A stretch of DNA of 11,210 nucleotides from JADJNW01 sp964596135 (GTDB taxonomy: Bacteria > Bacteroidota > Bacteroidia > Chitinophagales > Saprospiraceae): contig CAZQTF010000129.1 of NCBI GenBank assembly GCA_964596135.1, positions 1 through 11,210 of the forward strand. The letters are read 5' to 3'. The notes under the pieces are model-generated. The model was not told where the DNA came from. It made no database searches and saw nothing but the letters and a program-made list of their open reading frames with translations. Below, piece by piece: positions 1-5,653 of this stretch (positions are counted from its first letter, which is position 1; every line of letters begins with the position of its first letter). The position numbers and the translations under genes were made by a program.

Positions 1-328
1 CGGTACCGTGCTCCAGCAGGTGCGTGGCAAAGGAATGCCGCAAGGTATGCACCGTAGCGTAAGGATTGATACCCGCCGCCGCTACGGCTCGTCGAAAAAT
101 AGCTTGTACGCTGCGCGGACTGTATTGCCCGCCATCCATGCCTTCAAATAGCCAATATTGGGGTTTGTACTCCTTCAAGTAACGGTTCAAATATAATATC
201 ATTTTATCGGAAAGTAAAGTACGGCGGTCTTTTTTTCCTTTACCTGCTTTGATCAATACAGATTTTTGCGCGACATTGATATCATCTATGCGTAGCTGCG
301 AATAAAATTTAATGAACGTCAGGTTTAT
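1..328 (-). pseudogene. Tyrosine recombinase (XerC/XerD-like), 5'-truncated remnant, runs off left edge
   Basis: Reading the minus strand from 328 down to 2 gives 109 codons without a stop. They match the C-terminal catalytic domain of phage/Xer-type tyrosine recombinases: LRIDDIN near residue 12, the beta-hairpin lysine segment KAGKGKKDR (27-35), then HTLRHSFATHLLEHGT (94-109), which carries the His and second Arg of the catalytic set. The final His/Trp and the nucleophilic Tyr would lie beyond the left edge. The N-terminal core-binding domain and the GLRxSEL segment with the first catalytic Arg are missing: an in-frame TGA (complement of 329-331) precedes the fragment, no start codon fits, and the upstream DNA is the gldC promoter. 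I therefore call it a decayed integrase cut by deletion or rearrangement. The rest of the gene, out of view, could be intact or not. Identity is sure; pseudogene status is well supported but the 3' end is unseen. Confidence 0.8.
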
Positions 329-339
329 TCAAAAAGGTT

Positions 340-347
340 TACCTTTG
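340..347 (+). promoter_or_regulatory. Promoter -7 element of gldC
   Basis: TACCTTTG fits the Bacteroidota sigma-70 -7 consensus TAnnTTTG and lies 23 bases before the gldC ATG. No convincing TTG is seen about 20 bases upstream, so the -33 part is weak. Transcription would begin near 353-355. Confidence 0.5.
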
Positions 348-370
348 CGGCATTCAATATTTGAACAGGT

Positions 371-721
371 ATGGACAAAGCTGTAAAACATTCAGATATC
401 AAAATAACGATCGGACTGGACGAATCAAACGTGCCGGTGAGCATGAGTTGGCAGGCACAGGATGCCGGGCAGGCGCCGCAGGAATGCAAAGCTATGCTGC
501 TTTCTCTGTTTGATCGCGAGAGCCTGGATACGCTCAAAATTGACTTGTGGACCAAAGACATGCAGGTGATCGAGATGGATCGTTTTTTCTTTCAAACGCT
601 GCGTGCCCTGGCGGATACATATTACAAAGCTACTCAAAATGCGCCATTGGCGAATGAAATGCAACGCTTCGTGCAATATTTTGGAGAGCAGACGGAAATC
701 CTGCCGAGGGAAAAATCCTAA
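371..721 (+). CDS. gldC: Gliding motility protein GldC
   Basis: This 116-residue soluble protein matches the GldC family, first described in Flavobacterium johnsoniae as an accessory gliding-motility protein and widespread in Bacteroidota, including non-gliders. The recognisable core is LKIDLWTKDM (residues 55-64), followed by EMDRFFFQTLRALADTYYKAT (68-88) and a C-terminal MQRFVQYFGE segment (97-106). It has no signal peptide or membrane segment, so it should be cytoplasmic. Length agrees with the family (about 110 residues). The ATG at 371 is chosen because a TAnnTTTG promoter element lies just upstream and the alignment begins within the first ten residues. In F. johnsoniae gldC follows the lipoprotein gene gldB; here no gldB adjoins it, and the left neighbour is a broken integrase. 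Its exact biochemical role is not known. Confidence 0.9.
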   Translation: MDKAVKHSDIKITIGLDESNVPVSMSWQAQDAGQAPQECKAMLLSLFDRESLDTLKIDLWTKDMQVIEMDRFFFQTLRALADTYYKATQNAPLANEMQRFVQYFGEQTEILPREKS

Positions 722-795
722 TGTTGGCTACTTGCTACTGATTATCAGTTATTTAAAAATGGCAATCAGATATTACCTGTCCGTTTCAAAAAAAA

Positions 796-826
796 TTGTA
801 ATCCTAAGAAAAAAAGTGTATCTTTG
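796..826 (+). promoter_or_regulatory. Promoter of the SRP RNA gene
   Basis: TTG at 796-798 and TATCTTTG at 819-826, separated by 20 bases, match the Bacteroidota -33/-7 promoter pattern very well. The RNA would begin about five to seven bases after the -7 element, in agreement with the start of the SRP RNA helix. Confidence 0.75.
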
Positions 827-830
827 CCGC

Positions 831-930
831 CCGGTGGGCGCCGCACGACCAGCTCCCTCTGAACCCCCCCAGGGCGGAAACGCAGCAAGGGTAGGAGGTT
901 GTAGCGGTGCGATGTGGTGTTCCACCTCAT
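831..930 (+). ncRNA. ffs: Signal recognition particle RNA, small bacterial type (4.5S)
   Basis: The RNA component of the signal recognition particle binds Ffh and guides ribosomes making membrane proteins to FtsY. The conserved domain IV tip is at about 867-891: GCG (874-876) pairs with CGC (881-883) around a GAAA tetraloop (877-880), flanked by the internal-loop strands CAGG and AGCA, then CCC pairs with GGG (889-891). Further down the long hairpin, CTCC (853-856) pairs with GGAG (894-897), CGCAC (842-846) with GTGCG (907-911), and GGTGG (833-837) with CCACC (922-926) closes the ends. A strong promoter lies just upstream and a T-run follows. About 100 nt is typical of the short bacterial form without an Alu domain. 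Ends are accurate to a few bases. An open reading frame runs through it but is not coding. Confidence 0.9.
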
Positions 931-936
931 TTTTTC
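922..936 (+). terminator. 3' end and T-run of SRP RNA
   Basis: The closing helix of the SRP RNA (GGTGG 833-837 with CCACC 922-926) is followed by six T at 930-935, so the RNA's own terminal stem probably serves as the intrinsic terminator. Confidence 0.5.
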
Positions 937-994
937 TTCATGAGCAATTGTTCTAATTTAAGTACAACATATTTTTGTATAAATATTTTATTAA

Positions 995-1002
995 TAAATT
1001 TG
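995..1002 (+). promoter_or_regulatory. Promoter-like TAAATTTG element in the 941-1131 spacer
   Basis: TAAATTTG fits TAnnTTTG; a TTTTTG lies at 972-977, 17 bases upstream, slightly short of the usual 19-21. The surrounding spacer is AT-rich, so a chance match is possible. If real it would give the transaldolase mRNA a leader of about 120 bases. Confidence 0.25.
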
Positions 1003-1108
1003 CATATTGGCAAATCAGCACATCAATATCTATCGTTTCAGAGAGCTTTCCCCGGAATCCACGTGAAAATAGTCCGTTTACAATAGCCCCAATCCAGTGA
1101 CTTATTCG

Positions 1109-1116
1109 TAGCTTTG
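1109..1116 (+). promoter_or_regulatory. Promoter -7 element of the transaldolase gene
   Basis: TAGCTTTG fits the -7 consensus and sits 15 bases before the ATG at 1132, which would give a very short leader. No TTG is found at the expected -33 position. Confidence 0.4.
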
Positions 1117-1131
1117 CACAAAAATCAAACA

Positions 1132-1800
1132 ATGAAGTTTTTTATTGATACCGCCAATCTCGACCAGATCAAGGAAGCCAAAGATTTAGGCGTTTTGGAT
1201 GGTGTGACCACCAATCCCTCTCTGATGGCTAAAGAAGGTATTACCGGTGAGGCGAACATCATGAAGCATTACGAAGCAATCTGCAAACTGGTGGATGGCG
1301 ATGTGAGCGCGGAAGTGATTGCTACCGATTATGAAGGGATGATCAAGGAAGGAAAGGTGCTGGCCGGCATTGCCGAAAACATCGTAGTGAAAGTACCAAT
1401 GATCAAAGACGGCGTAAAGGCGCTGCGTCATTTTTATGAAGAAGAAATCCCGACCAATTGCACGCTGGTGTTTTCTGCTGGTCAGGCGATCCTGGCGGCG
1501 AAGGCTGGAGCGACTTATTTATCGCCTTTTATCGGAAGAATTGACGATATTAACTGGGATGGTATTGAATTAATCAAAGAAATTGCTGAAATTTATGCCG
1601 TTCAAGGATTTGATACACAAATTCTTGCTGCGTCTATTCGCAATCCAAGACATATTATCGAAGCGGCTAAAGCCGGCGCCGATGTTGTAACGTGCCCTCT
1701 ATCGGCGATTCTTGGCTTGCTGAAGCATCCGCTGACGGATATTGGCCTGGCGCAATTCCTCGCCGACCATAAGAAAGCAAATGAGCTTGTTTTTAAATAG
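1132..1800 (+). CDS. tal: Transaldolase, small TalC/FSA-type subfamily
   Basis: This 222-residue TIM-barrel class I aldolase belongs to the small transaldolase/fructose-6-phosphate aldolase family, cytoplasmic, in the non-oxidative pentose phosphate pathway. Visible landmarks are FIDTANL (4-10), GVTTNPSLMAKEG (24-36), the Schiff-base Lys87 in VVKVPM, and LAASIRNPRH (165-174). Two positions tell apart true transaldolases from fructose-6-phosphate aldolase: E. coli FsaA has Gln59 and Tyr131, whereas this protein has Glu61 (SAEVIA) and Phe133 (SPFIGRID), the transaldolase state. Transfer of a dihydroxyacetone unit from sedoheptulose 7-phosphate to glyceraldehyde 3-phosphate is therefore the likelier reaction. 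The ATG at 1132 gives the family's usual N-terminus; an upstream TTG at 1114 overlaps the promoter element and is rejected. The gene stands alone and ends in a strong terminator. Automatic pipelines may call it fsa. Confidence 0.9.
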   Translation: MKFFIDTANLDQIKEAKDLGVLDGVTTNPSLMAKEGITGEANIMKHYEAICKLVDGDVSAEVIATDYEGMIKEGKVLAGIAENIVVKVPMIKDGVKALRHFYEEEIPTNCTLVFSAGQAILAAKAGATYLSPFIGRIDDINWDGIELIKEIAEIYAVQGFDTQILAASIRNPRHIIEAAKAGADVVTCPLSAILGLLKHPLTDIGLAQFLADHKKANELVFK

Positions 1801-1823
1801 AGGCTATCTTATTACCAAAATGG

Positions 1824-1856
1824 AAGGAGCAGATCGAAAGATTTTGCTCCTTTTTT
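1824..1856 (+). terminator. Intrinsic terminator after the transaldolase gene
   Basis: AAGGAGCA (1824-1831) pairs perfectly with TGCTCCTT (1845-1852), loop of 13 bases, with the stem running into six T (1851-1856). It lies 23 bases after the stop codon. A short A-run at 1817-1820 might let it also act weakly on the convergent minus gene. Confidence 0.85.
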
Positions 1857-1885
1857 GTTTCAATTCTGCTGAAGCATAGCAAACA

Positions 1886-2758
1886 TCACAGATTTCCAAT
1901 CTTTTCCAATACTTTTTGAATCAGCTTTTCTACTTCCTTACGCGGATCAGTACTGAATTGCCCCCTAATTCGGTTGGCCAGGATGACATTGCAGGACACT
2001 GCGCGGTGCCCCAGTACGCGAGCCAGACCGTAAATGCCGGAAGTTTCCATTTCAAAATTGGTGATTCTCCATTTCTTGTACTGAAAATCGCTTAAATGAG
2101 TAAGGATTTCCGAAGTAAGTTTGGTTTTGCCGCGCAACTCGCGTCCCTGTGGCGCGTAGAATCCCGGTGCGGTGAGGGTAATGCCTTGCAGGTCGAGTGT
2201 CATTTTATCCAGCAATTCGGCATGTGCTGCGAAAGCGTAGGGCGTTGTCGGTAAAGACTGGGCAGGAAAAGCGGCGAATTGTTGGGCTAATTCGGTTTCA
2301 TCCACTGTATTTTCGGATACATAAAAGTGCATGAGATTATCCAAGCCCAGCCCGAATGCAGACGTGACAAAGCTTCCCACGGGCGCCTCGCGCCACACCG
2401 CCCCCGACGTGCCCACGCGGATGATGTTCAGGGTGCGATGTATGGGATTGGGCGTTCTGGTCGCAAATTCAATGTTGGCAAGGGCATCAAGTTCATTGAG
2501 TACAATGTCAATATTGTCGGTGCCGATGCCGGTGGAAATAACGGTTAGCCGAGTCTTGCCGAGCCAGCCGGTGTGCGTGACAAATTCGCGGTGACTGACC
2601 TGGTGCTCGATGGTGTCAAAATAGTTGGAAATGCGTGCTACCCGGTCGGGGTCGCCGACTGTGAGCACTGTATCTGCGATTTGCTCGGGGCGAAGATGGA
2701 GATGATAAATGCTGCCGTCGGCATTGAGTACCAGTTCGGAATCAGGTATTTGGCGCAT
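1886..2758 (-). CDS. udp: Uridine phosphorylase (nucleoside phosphorylase-I family)
   Basis: This 290-residue cytoplasmic enzyme should cleave uridine with phosphate to uracil and ribose 1-phosphate in pyrimidine salvage. Family motifs appear in order: VGDPDRV (34-40) with a phosphate-binding Arg, STGIGTDN (75-82), RVGTSG (114-119) with the second phosphate Arg and Thr, the base-recognition loop FYAPQGR (200-206), and the ribose-binding NFEMET (234-239). The QGR triplet (Gln204, Arg206) matches the Gln166/Arg168 pair of E. coli uridine phosphorylase, which recognises uracil, so a purine nucleoside phosphorylase is less likely. It is longer than the E. coli enzyme (253 residues), chiefly through the N-terminus and an insertion around 145-180, as in other uridine-phosphorylase-like proteins of Bacteroidota. 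It is single-gene, convergent with transaldolase and divergent from the ArsC-like gene. A perfect 10-bp palindrome TCAAATTTGA (2762-2771) lies just before its start. Confidence 0.87.
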   Translation of the reverse strand: MRQIPDSELVLNADGSIYHLHLRPEQIADTVLTVGDPDRVARISNYFDTIEHQVSHREFVTHTGWLGKTRLTVISTGIGTDNIDIVLNELDALANIEFATRTPNPIHRTLNIIRVGTSGAVWREAPVGSFVTSAFGLGLDNLMHFYVSENTVDETELAQQFAAFPAQSLPTTPYAFAAHAELLDKMTLDLQGITLTAPGFYAPQGRELRGKTKLTSEILTHLSDFQYKKWRITNFEMETSGIYGLARVLGHRAVSCNVILANRIRGQFSTDPRKEVEKLIQKVLEKIGNL

Positions 2759-2805
2759 GGTTCAAATTTGACTTTTCAGTGAATAAGTTCGCCAAAATAA
2801 AGGCT

Positions 2806-2813
2806 TATCTTTG
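2806..2813 (+). promoter_or_regulatory. Promoter -7 element of the ArsC-like/hemF unit
   Basis: TATCTTTG fits TAnnTTTG exactly and stands 19-22 bases before the ATG pair of the next gene. No clear -33 TTG is seen at normal spacing. Confidence 0.5.
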
Positions 2814-2831
2814 CGTTCGCAAATAAAATCA

Positions 2832-3182
2832 ATGATGAAAAAGATATTTCACCTTTCTACCTGCAAAACCTGTCAGAAGATCATAGCGGAATTAAACAAC
2901 GGCGAAGGTTTTGAATTACAGGACATTAAGCAAAAAAATGTATCGCCGGAAGAACTGGACAGGATGAAAGAGCGGTTTGGTTCTTATGAAGCGTTATTCA
3001 GCCGCAAAGCAATGAAATTTCGGAGCATGGGCTTGCACGAAAAAGAGCTGACGGAGGCGGATTATCGCCGGTTGATTCTGGAAGAATACACGTTTCTCAG
3101 GCGGCCGGTGATTGTGATTGGCGAGGAGGTGTTTGCCGGCAACGCGAAAAAAACGATCGAGGCAGCCAAAGCAAAGATTTAA
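2832..3182 (+). CDS. ArsC/Spx-family thioredoxin-fold protein (putative reductase)
   Basis: This 116-residue protein has the ArsC/Spx/YffB thioredoxin-like fold: a first strand KKIFHLSTCKTCQK (3-16) with a CxxC pair (Cys11, Cys14), a helical middle (38-85), and FLRRPVIVIGEEVFAGN (88-104), equivalent to the conserved RP(I/V) segment after which ArsC-type proteins end. Grx-linked arsenate reductases have a single nucleophilic Cys in a CxxS-like context, while CxxC is more like Spx-type regulators or a generic disulfide reductase. No ars genes are nearby, so arsenate resistance is not indicated. ATG at 2832 is used; 2835 is equally possible. The TTG at 2811 lies inside the promoter element and is not a credible start. 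The gene precedes hemF by a few bases and is probably co-transcribed with it. Family assignment is good; substrate or partner is unknown. Confidence 0.75.
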   Translation: MMKKIFHLSTCKTCQKIIAELNNGEGFELQDIKQKNVSPEELDRMKERFGSYEALFSRKAMKFRSMGLHEKELTEADYRRLILEEYTFLRRPVIVIGEEVFAGNAKKTIEAAKAKI

Positions 3183-3209
3183 TGGATGAGACCAGGAAAC
3201 AGCAAAGCT

Positions 3210-4121
3210 ATGAGTGAATGCAACAAGGAATTTATTACAAATTGGTTTAAAGCATTACAGGATGATATTTGCTGGCAACTCGAAGCAGCGGACGGCACCG
3301 GGAAATTCCGGGAAGATCTTTGGGAACGCCCTGGCGGCGGCGGTGGTCGCACCCGTGTGATCGAGGGGAAGCATATTGAAAAAGGTGGCGTTAACTTCTC
3401 GGCGGTGCATGGCGAAGTGTCGGAGCGAATGCGTCGGAGCCTGCCATTGAATGGAGATCAGTTTTTTGCCACCGGCGTATCCATCGTGTTGCATCCGGCA
3501 AATCCAATGGCGCCAATCATTCACATGAATGTGCGCTATTTTGAAATGAATGAACAAACTTGGTGGTTTGGCGGAGGCATTGATCTGACGCCGCATTACA
3601 TTGATCGTGAGGATGCGCGTTTTTTTCATCAAAAGCTGAAGGACGTTTGCGACAAGCACCATGCAGACTATTATACAACTTTCAAAATGTGGGCAGATCA
3701 TTATTTTTACCTGCACCATCGGCAGGAAACACGGGGGGTCGGCGGTATTTTCTTCGATCGGCTGAGCCAAGAGAACGATTTTACCAAAGAGCAGCGATTT
3801 GCCTTCGTGCAGGACGTTGGCAGCGCATTCTGCCCGATTTATTTGCATTTGCTGCACAAACACAAAGATGAGCCATTTTCCGAACGAGAAAAAAACTGGC
3901 AACTCCTCCGGCGCGGGCGCTACGTGGAATTCAACCTCGTGTGGGATGCCGGCACTAAATTTGGACTGGAAACCGACGGTCGCACCGAATCTATTCTCAT
4001 GAGCCTGCCGCCCCTTGCCCAATGGGTGTACGACCATCGCCCCGAGCCCGGAAGCCCCGAAGCAGAGACCCTCAAGCTACTGCGCAAAGACATGGACTGG
4101 CTTACTGACAAAGAATCGTGA
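3210..4121 (+). CDS. hemF: Coproporphyrinogen III oxidase, aerobic (HemF)
   Basis: HemF performs the oxygen-dependent decarboxylation of two propionate side chains of coproporphyrinogen III to vinyl groups, giving protoporphyrinogen IX in haem synthesis. The protein aligns along its whole length with E. coli HemF: LQDDICWQLEAADG at the N-terminus, the ERPGGGGGRTRVI glycine stretch, GVNFSAVHGE, HMNVRYF, WWFGGGIDLTPHY, RGVGGIFFD, and the signature RRGRYVEFNLVWDAGTKFG followed by GRTESILMSLPP. Starting at 3210 gives 303 residues, close to the E. coli 299, and an AGGA (3194-3197) precedes it; the ATG at 3186 would add eight non-conserved residues and remains possible. It follows the ArsC-like gene directly, so both are likely one transcript. 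Presence of HemF fits an oxygen-using organism. Its last 20 bases overlap the end of the convergent lipoprotein gene. Confidence 0.95.
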   Translation: MSECNKEFITNWFKALQDDICWQLEAADGTGKFREDLWERPGGGGGRTRVIEGKHIEKGGVNFSAVHGEVSERMRRSLPLNGDQFFATGVSIVLHPANPMAPIIHMNVRYFEMNEQTWWFGGGIDLTPHYIDREDARFFHQKLKDVCDKHHADYYTTFKMWADHYFYLHHRQETRGVGGIFFDRLSQENDFTKEQRFAFVQDVGSAFCPIYLHLLHKHKDEPFSEREKNWQLLRRGRYVEFNLVWDAGTKFGLETDGRTESILMSLPPLAQWVYDHRPEPGSPEAETLKLLRKDMDWLTDKES

Positions 4122-4599
4122 GTGTTTCCGTTCGGATAATATTGCTCAGGTTGCCTGCGCGGTCTTTCATTTGTATCGAATAAGAAAATGTATCCCGTGC
4201 AAAACGCGGATCCGTCTGGCATACCCGGCGATCCGGGAAAATACAGCAAATATTGGGGCCTGCTACTTTGTTAGGAATTCGGATCGTAATTTCACCGGAA
4301 ACGCCGTTGCCGCTGCCTTGCTCGGGAATAGGGAATAAACGATTGGGAACCAGGCTGTTATCCCGGCTGTCGCGCAGAAAAAGATTCGTGGAATCACTAC
4401 CCAGATCACCGTCTCCATCGGTGAAAGAAAAAGTAATAATTAGCGTATCTCTCGCTGCTGTCGTGCTTCCCTGCAGAATGCTTCTTTTATTTACACCCAC
4501 ATATTCAATGGTCGGCTGATTAGGATAATTCGGGGGTTCGGTGCAATTCGCCAAAAAAAATATGCTACAGGCGAAGAAGCAATATTTTAATATCTTCAT
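4102..4599 (-). CDS. Putative lipoprotein of unknown function with DGDGDLG motif
   Basis: I do not recognise a named family. The 165-residue product has a basic start (MKILK), a hydrophobic stretch (6-17) and Cys19 in LANC, a signal-peptidase-II-like site whose Asn at -1 is not the usual Gly/Ala/Ser. The mature part begins with a Pro/Asn-rich linker (20-30), followed by a predicted beta-rich domain with FSFTDGDGDLGSDSTN (57-72), a motif seen in many Bacteroidota lipoproteins and resembling acidic calcium-binding turns, and ends with DTFSYSIQMKDRAGNLSN (136-153), typical of Ig-like sandwich domains. Cysteines at 118, 119, 127 and 164 could form disulfides outside the cytoplasm. No acidic surface-export signal is obvious directly after Cys19. 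Location in the outer membrane or periplasm is inferred. It is transcribed toward hemF and overlaps its 3' end by 20 bases. Confidence 0.75.
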   Translation of the reverse strand: MKILKYCFFACSIFFLANCTEPPNYPNQPTIEYVGVNKRSILQGSTTAARDTLIITFSFTDGDGDLGSDSTNLFLRDSRDNSLVPNRLFPIPEQGSGNGVSGEITIRIPNKVAGPNICCIFPDRRVCQTDPRFARDTFSYSIQMKDRAGNLSNIIRTETLTILCQ

Positions 4600-4659
4600 A
4601 TATTAGCAAGCTTTTATTTTTTACGTAAAATACAAAATTTCCATCAATATAAAACGCCG

Positions 4660-5652
4660 GTGAACGAGATTCGACAGCTATTGGCAAAAAAAGTTGAAAA
4701 TATAACAACGTCAGATTTTGAAGAACTGGCATTAGATATCTTTCGTTATCAGGCTCAATACAATCCACTTTATGCCGATTATCTTCAATTATTAGGTGTT
4801 CAGCCAGAAGATTTAACAACTCTGTCGGACATTCCGTTCTTGCCTATTTCGTTTTTTAAAAGCCATGATATACGAACCGGCAATTGGTCGCCCGAATGTA
4901 CATTCACCAGCAGCGGCACGACAGGGCAGGCTACCAGCCGGCATTTAGTAGCGGATATGCAATTTTACCTGCGCAATGCCCAGCGCGGTTTCGAATATTT
5001 TTATGGTGATGTAAGTCAATATTGTATATTAGCTCTACTACCATCCTATTTAGAACGCACTGGCTCTTCGCTCATTGCTATGGCGGAATATTTCGTTCAA
5101 AAATCGCGATATACACAAAGTGGCTTCTTTTTGTATAACACCGCTGAATTAATCGAGATTTTGATAAAGTGCATCAAGAGCCAAACTCCAACTTTGTTGC
5201 TGGGTGTAAGTTTTGCCCTGCTGGATTTAGCCGAGCAGCATCCTATGATGCTGGAGGGCATCATTATCATGGAAACAGGTGGAATGAAAGGACGCCGGCG
5301 GGAACCAATCCGCGAAGAATTACATGAAATATTACGTAATGCGTTTCGGGTTGGCGCTATTCACTCGGAGTACGGTATGACGGAGCTCTTTTCACAGGCG
5401 TATTCTAAAGCGAATGGCATTTTTTATCCAACACGGACAATGCGGGTGCAAGCCAGGGAGATTACCGACCCGCTTGCGCAAGAAAATACCGGAAAAACAG
5501 GCGCAATCAACATCATTGACCTCGCAAATCTGGATACGATTTCTTTTATCGCCACCGACGATTTGGGCAAAGTTTATAATGACGGCTCATTTGAAATTCT
5601 GGGAAGATTAGATAACAGTGACATCCGAGGTTGTAATTTAATGATACAATAA
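4660..5652 (+). CDS. LuxE/PaaK-like acyl-adenylating protein (acyl-protein synthetase family)
   Basis: This 330-residue protein looks like the LuxE-type branch of the adenylate-forming (ANL) superfamily, lacking the usual mobile C-terminal domain. Visible motifs: FTSSGTTGQATSRH (82-95), the ATP-phosphate loop; METGGMKGRRRE (205-216), typical of LuxE-like proteins; HSEYGMTELFSQAYS (235-249), the adenine-binding A5 region; TDDLG (299-303); and LGRLDNSDIRGCNLM (314-328). LuxE of luminous bacteria activates a fatty acid as acyl-AMP and takes the acyl group on a Cys near the C-terminus; Cys325 is a candidate for that role here. The substrate is unknown. The start is GTG at 4660, the only start codon that keeps the full N-terminus; no good ribosome-binding site is visible. 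The next gene begins one base after the stop, so the pair is surely an operon. Confidence 0.75.
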   Translation: MNEIRQLLAKKVENITTSDFEELALDIFRYQAQYNPLYADYLQLLGVQPEDLTTLSDIPFLPISFFKSHDIRTGNWSPECTFTSSGTTGQATSRHLVADMQFYLRNAQRGFEYFYGDVSQYCILALLPSYLERTGSSLIAMAEYFVQKSRYTQSGFFLYNTAELIEILIKCIKSQTPTLLLGVSFALLDLAEQHPMMLEGIIIMETGGMKGRRREPIREELHEILRNAFRVGAIHSEYGMTELFSQAYSKANGIFYPTRTMRVQAREITDPLAQENTGKTGAINIIDLANLDTISFIATDDLGKVYNDGSFEILGRLDNSDIRGCNLMIQ

Positions 5653-5653
5653 C

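Noticed and set aside
603..956. An open frame of 117 codons on the + strand across the end of gldC and the SRP RNA
   Set aside because: It runs through a structured RNA with its own promoter and terminator, and overlaps gldC in another frame; the translation resembles no protein.
2832..3182. Arsenate reductase in an arsenic-resistance operon
   Set aside because: No arsB, arsR or other ars gene is near and the active site is CxxC; only the fold family is supported.
3255..4037. A 260-codon open frame on the minus strand opposite hemF
   Set aside because: hemF on the + strand matches its family over the full length; the opposite frame shows no domain, no start context, and its composition is what a mirrored coding frame gives.
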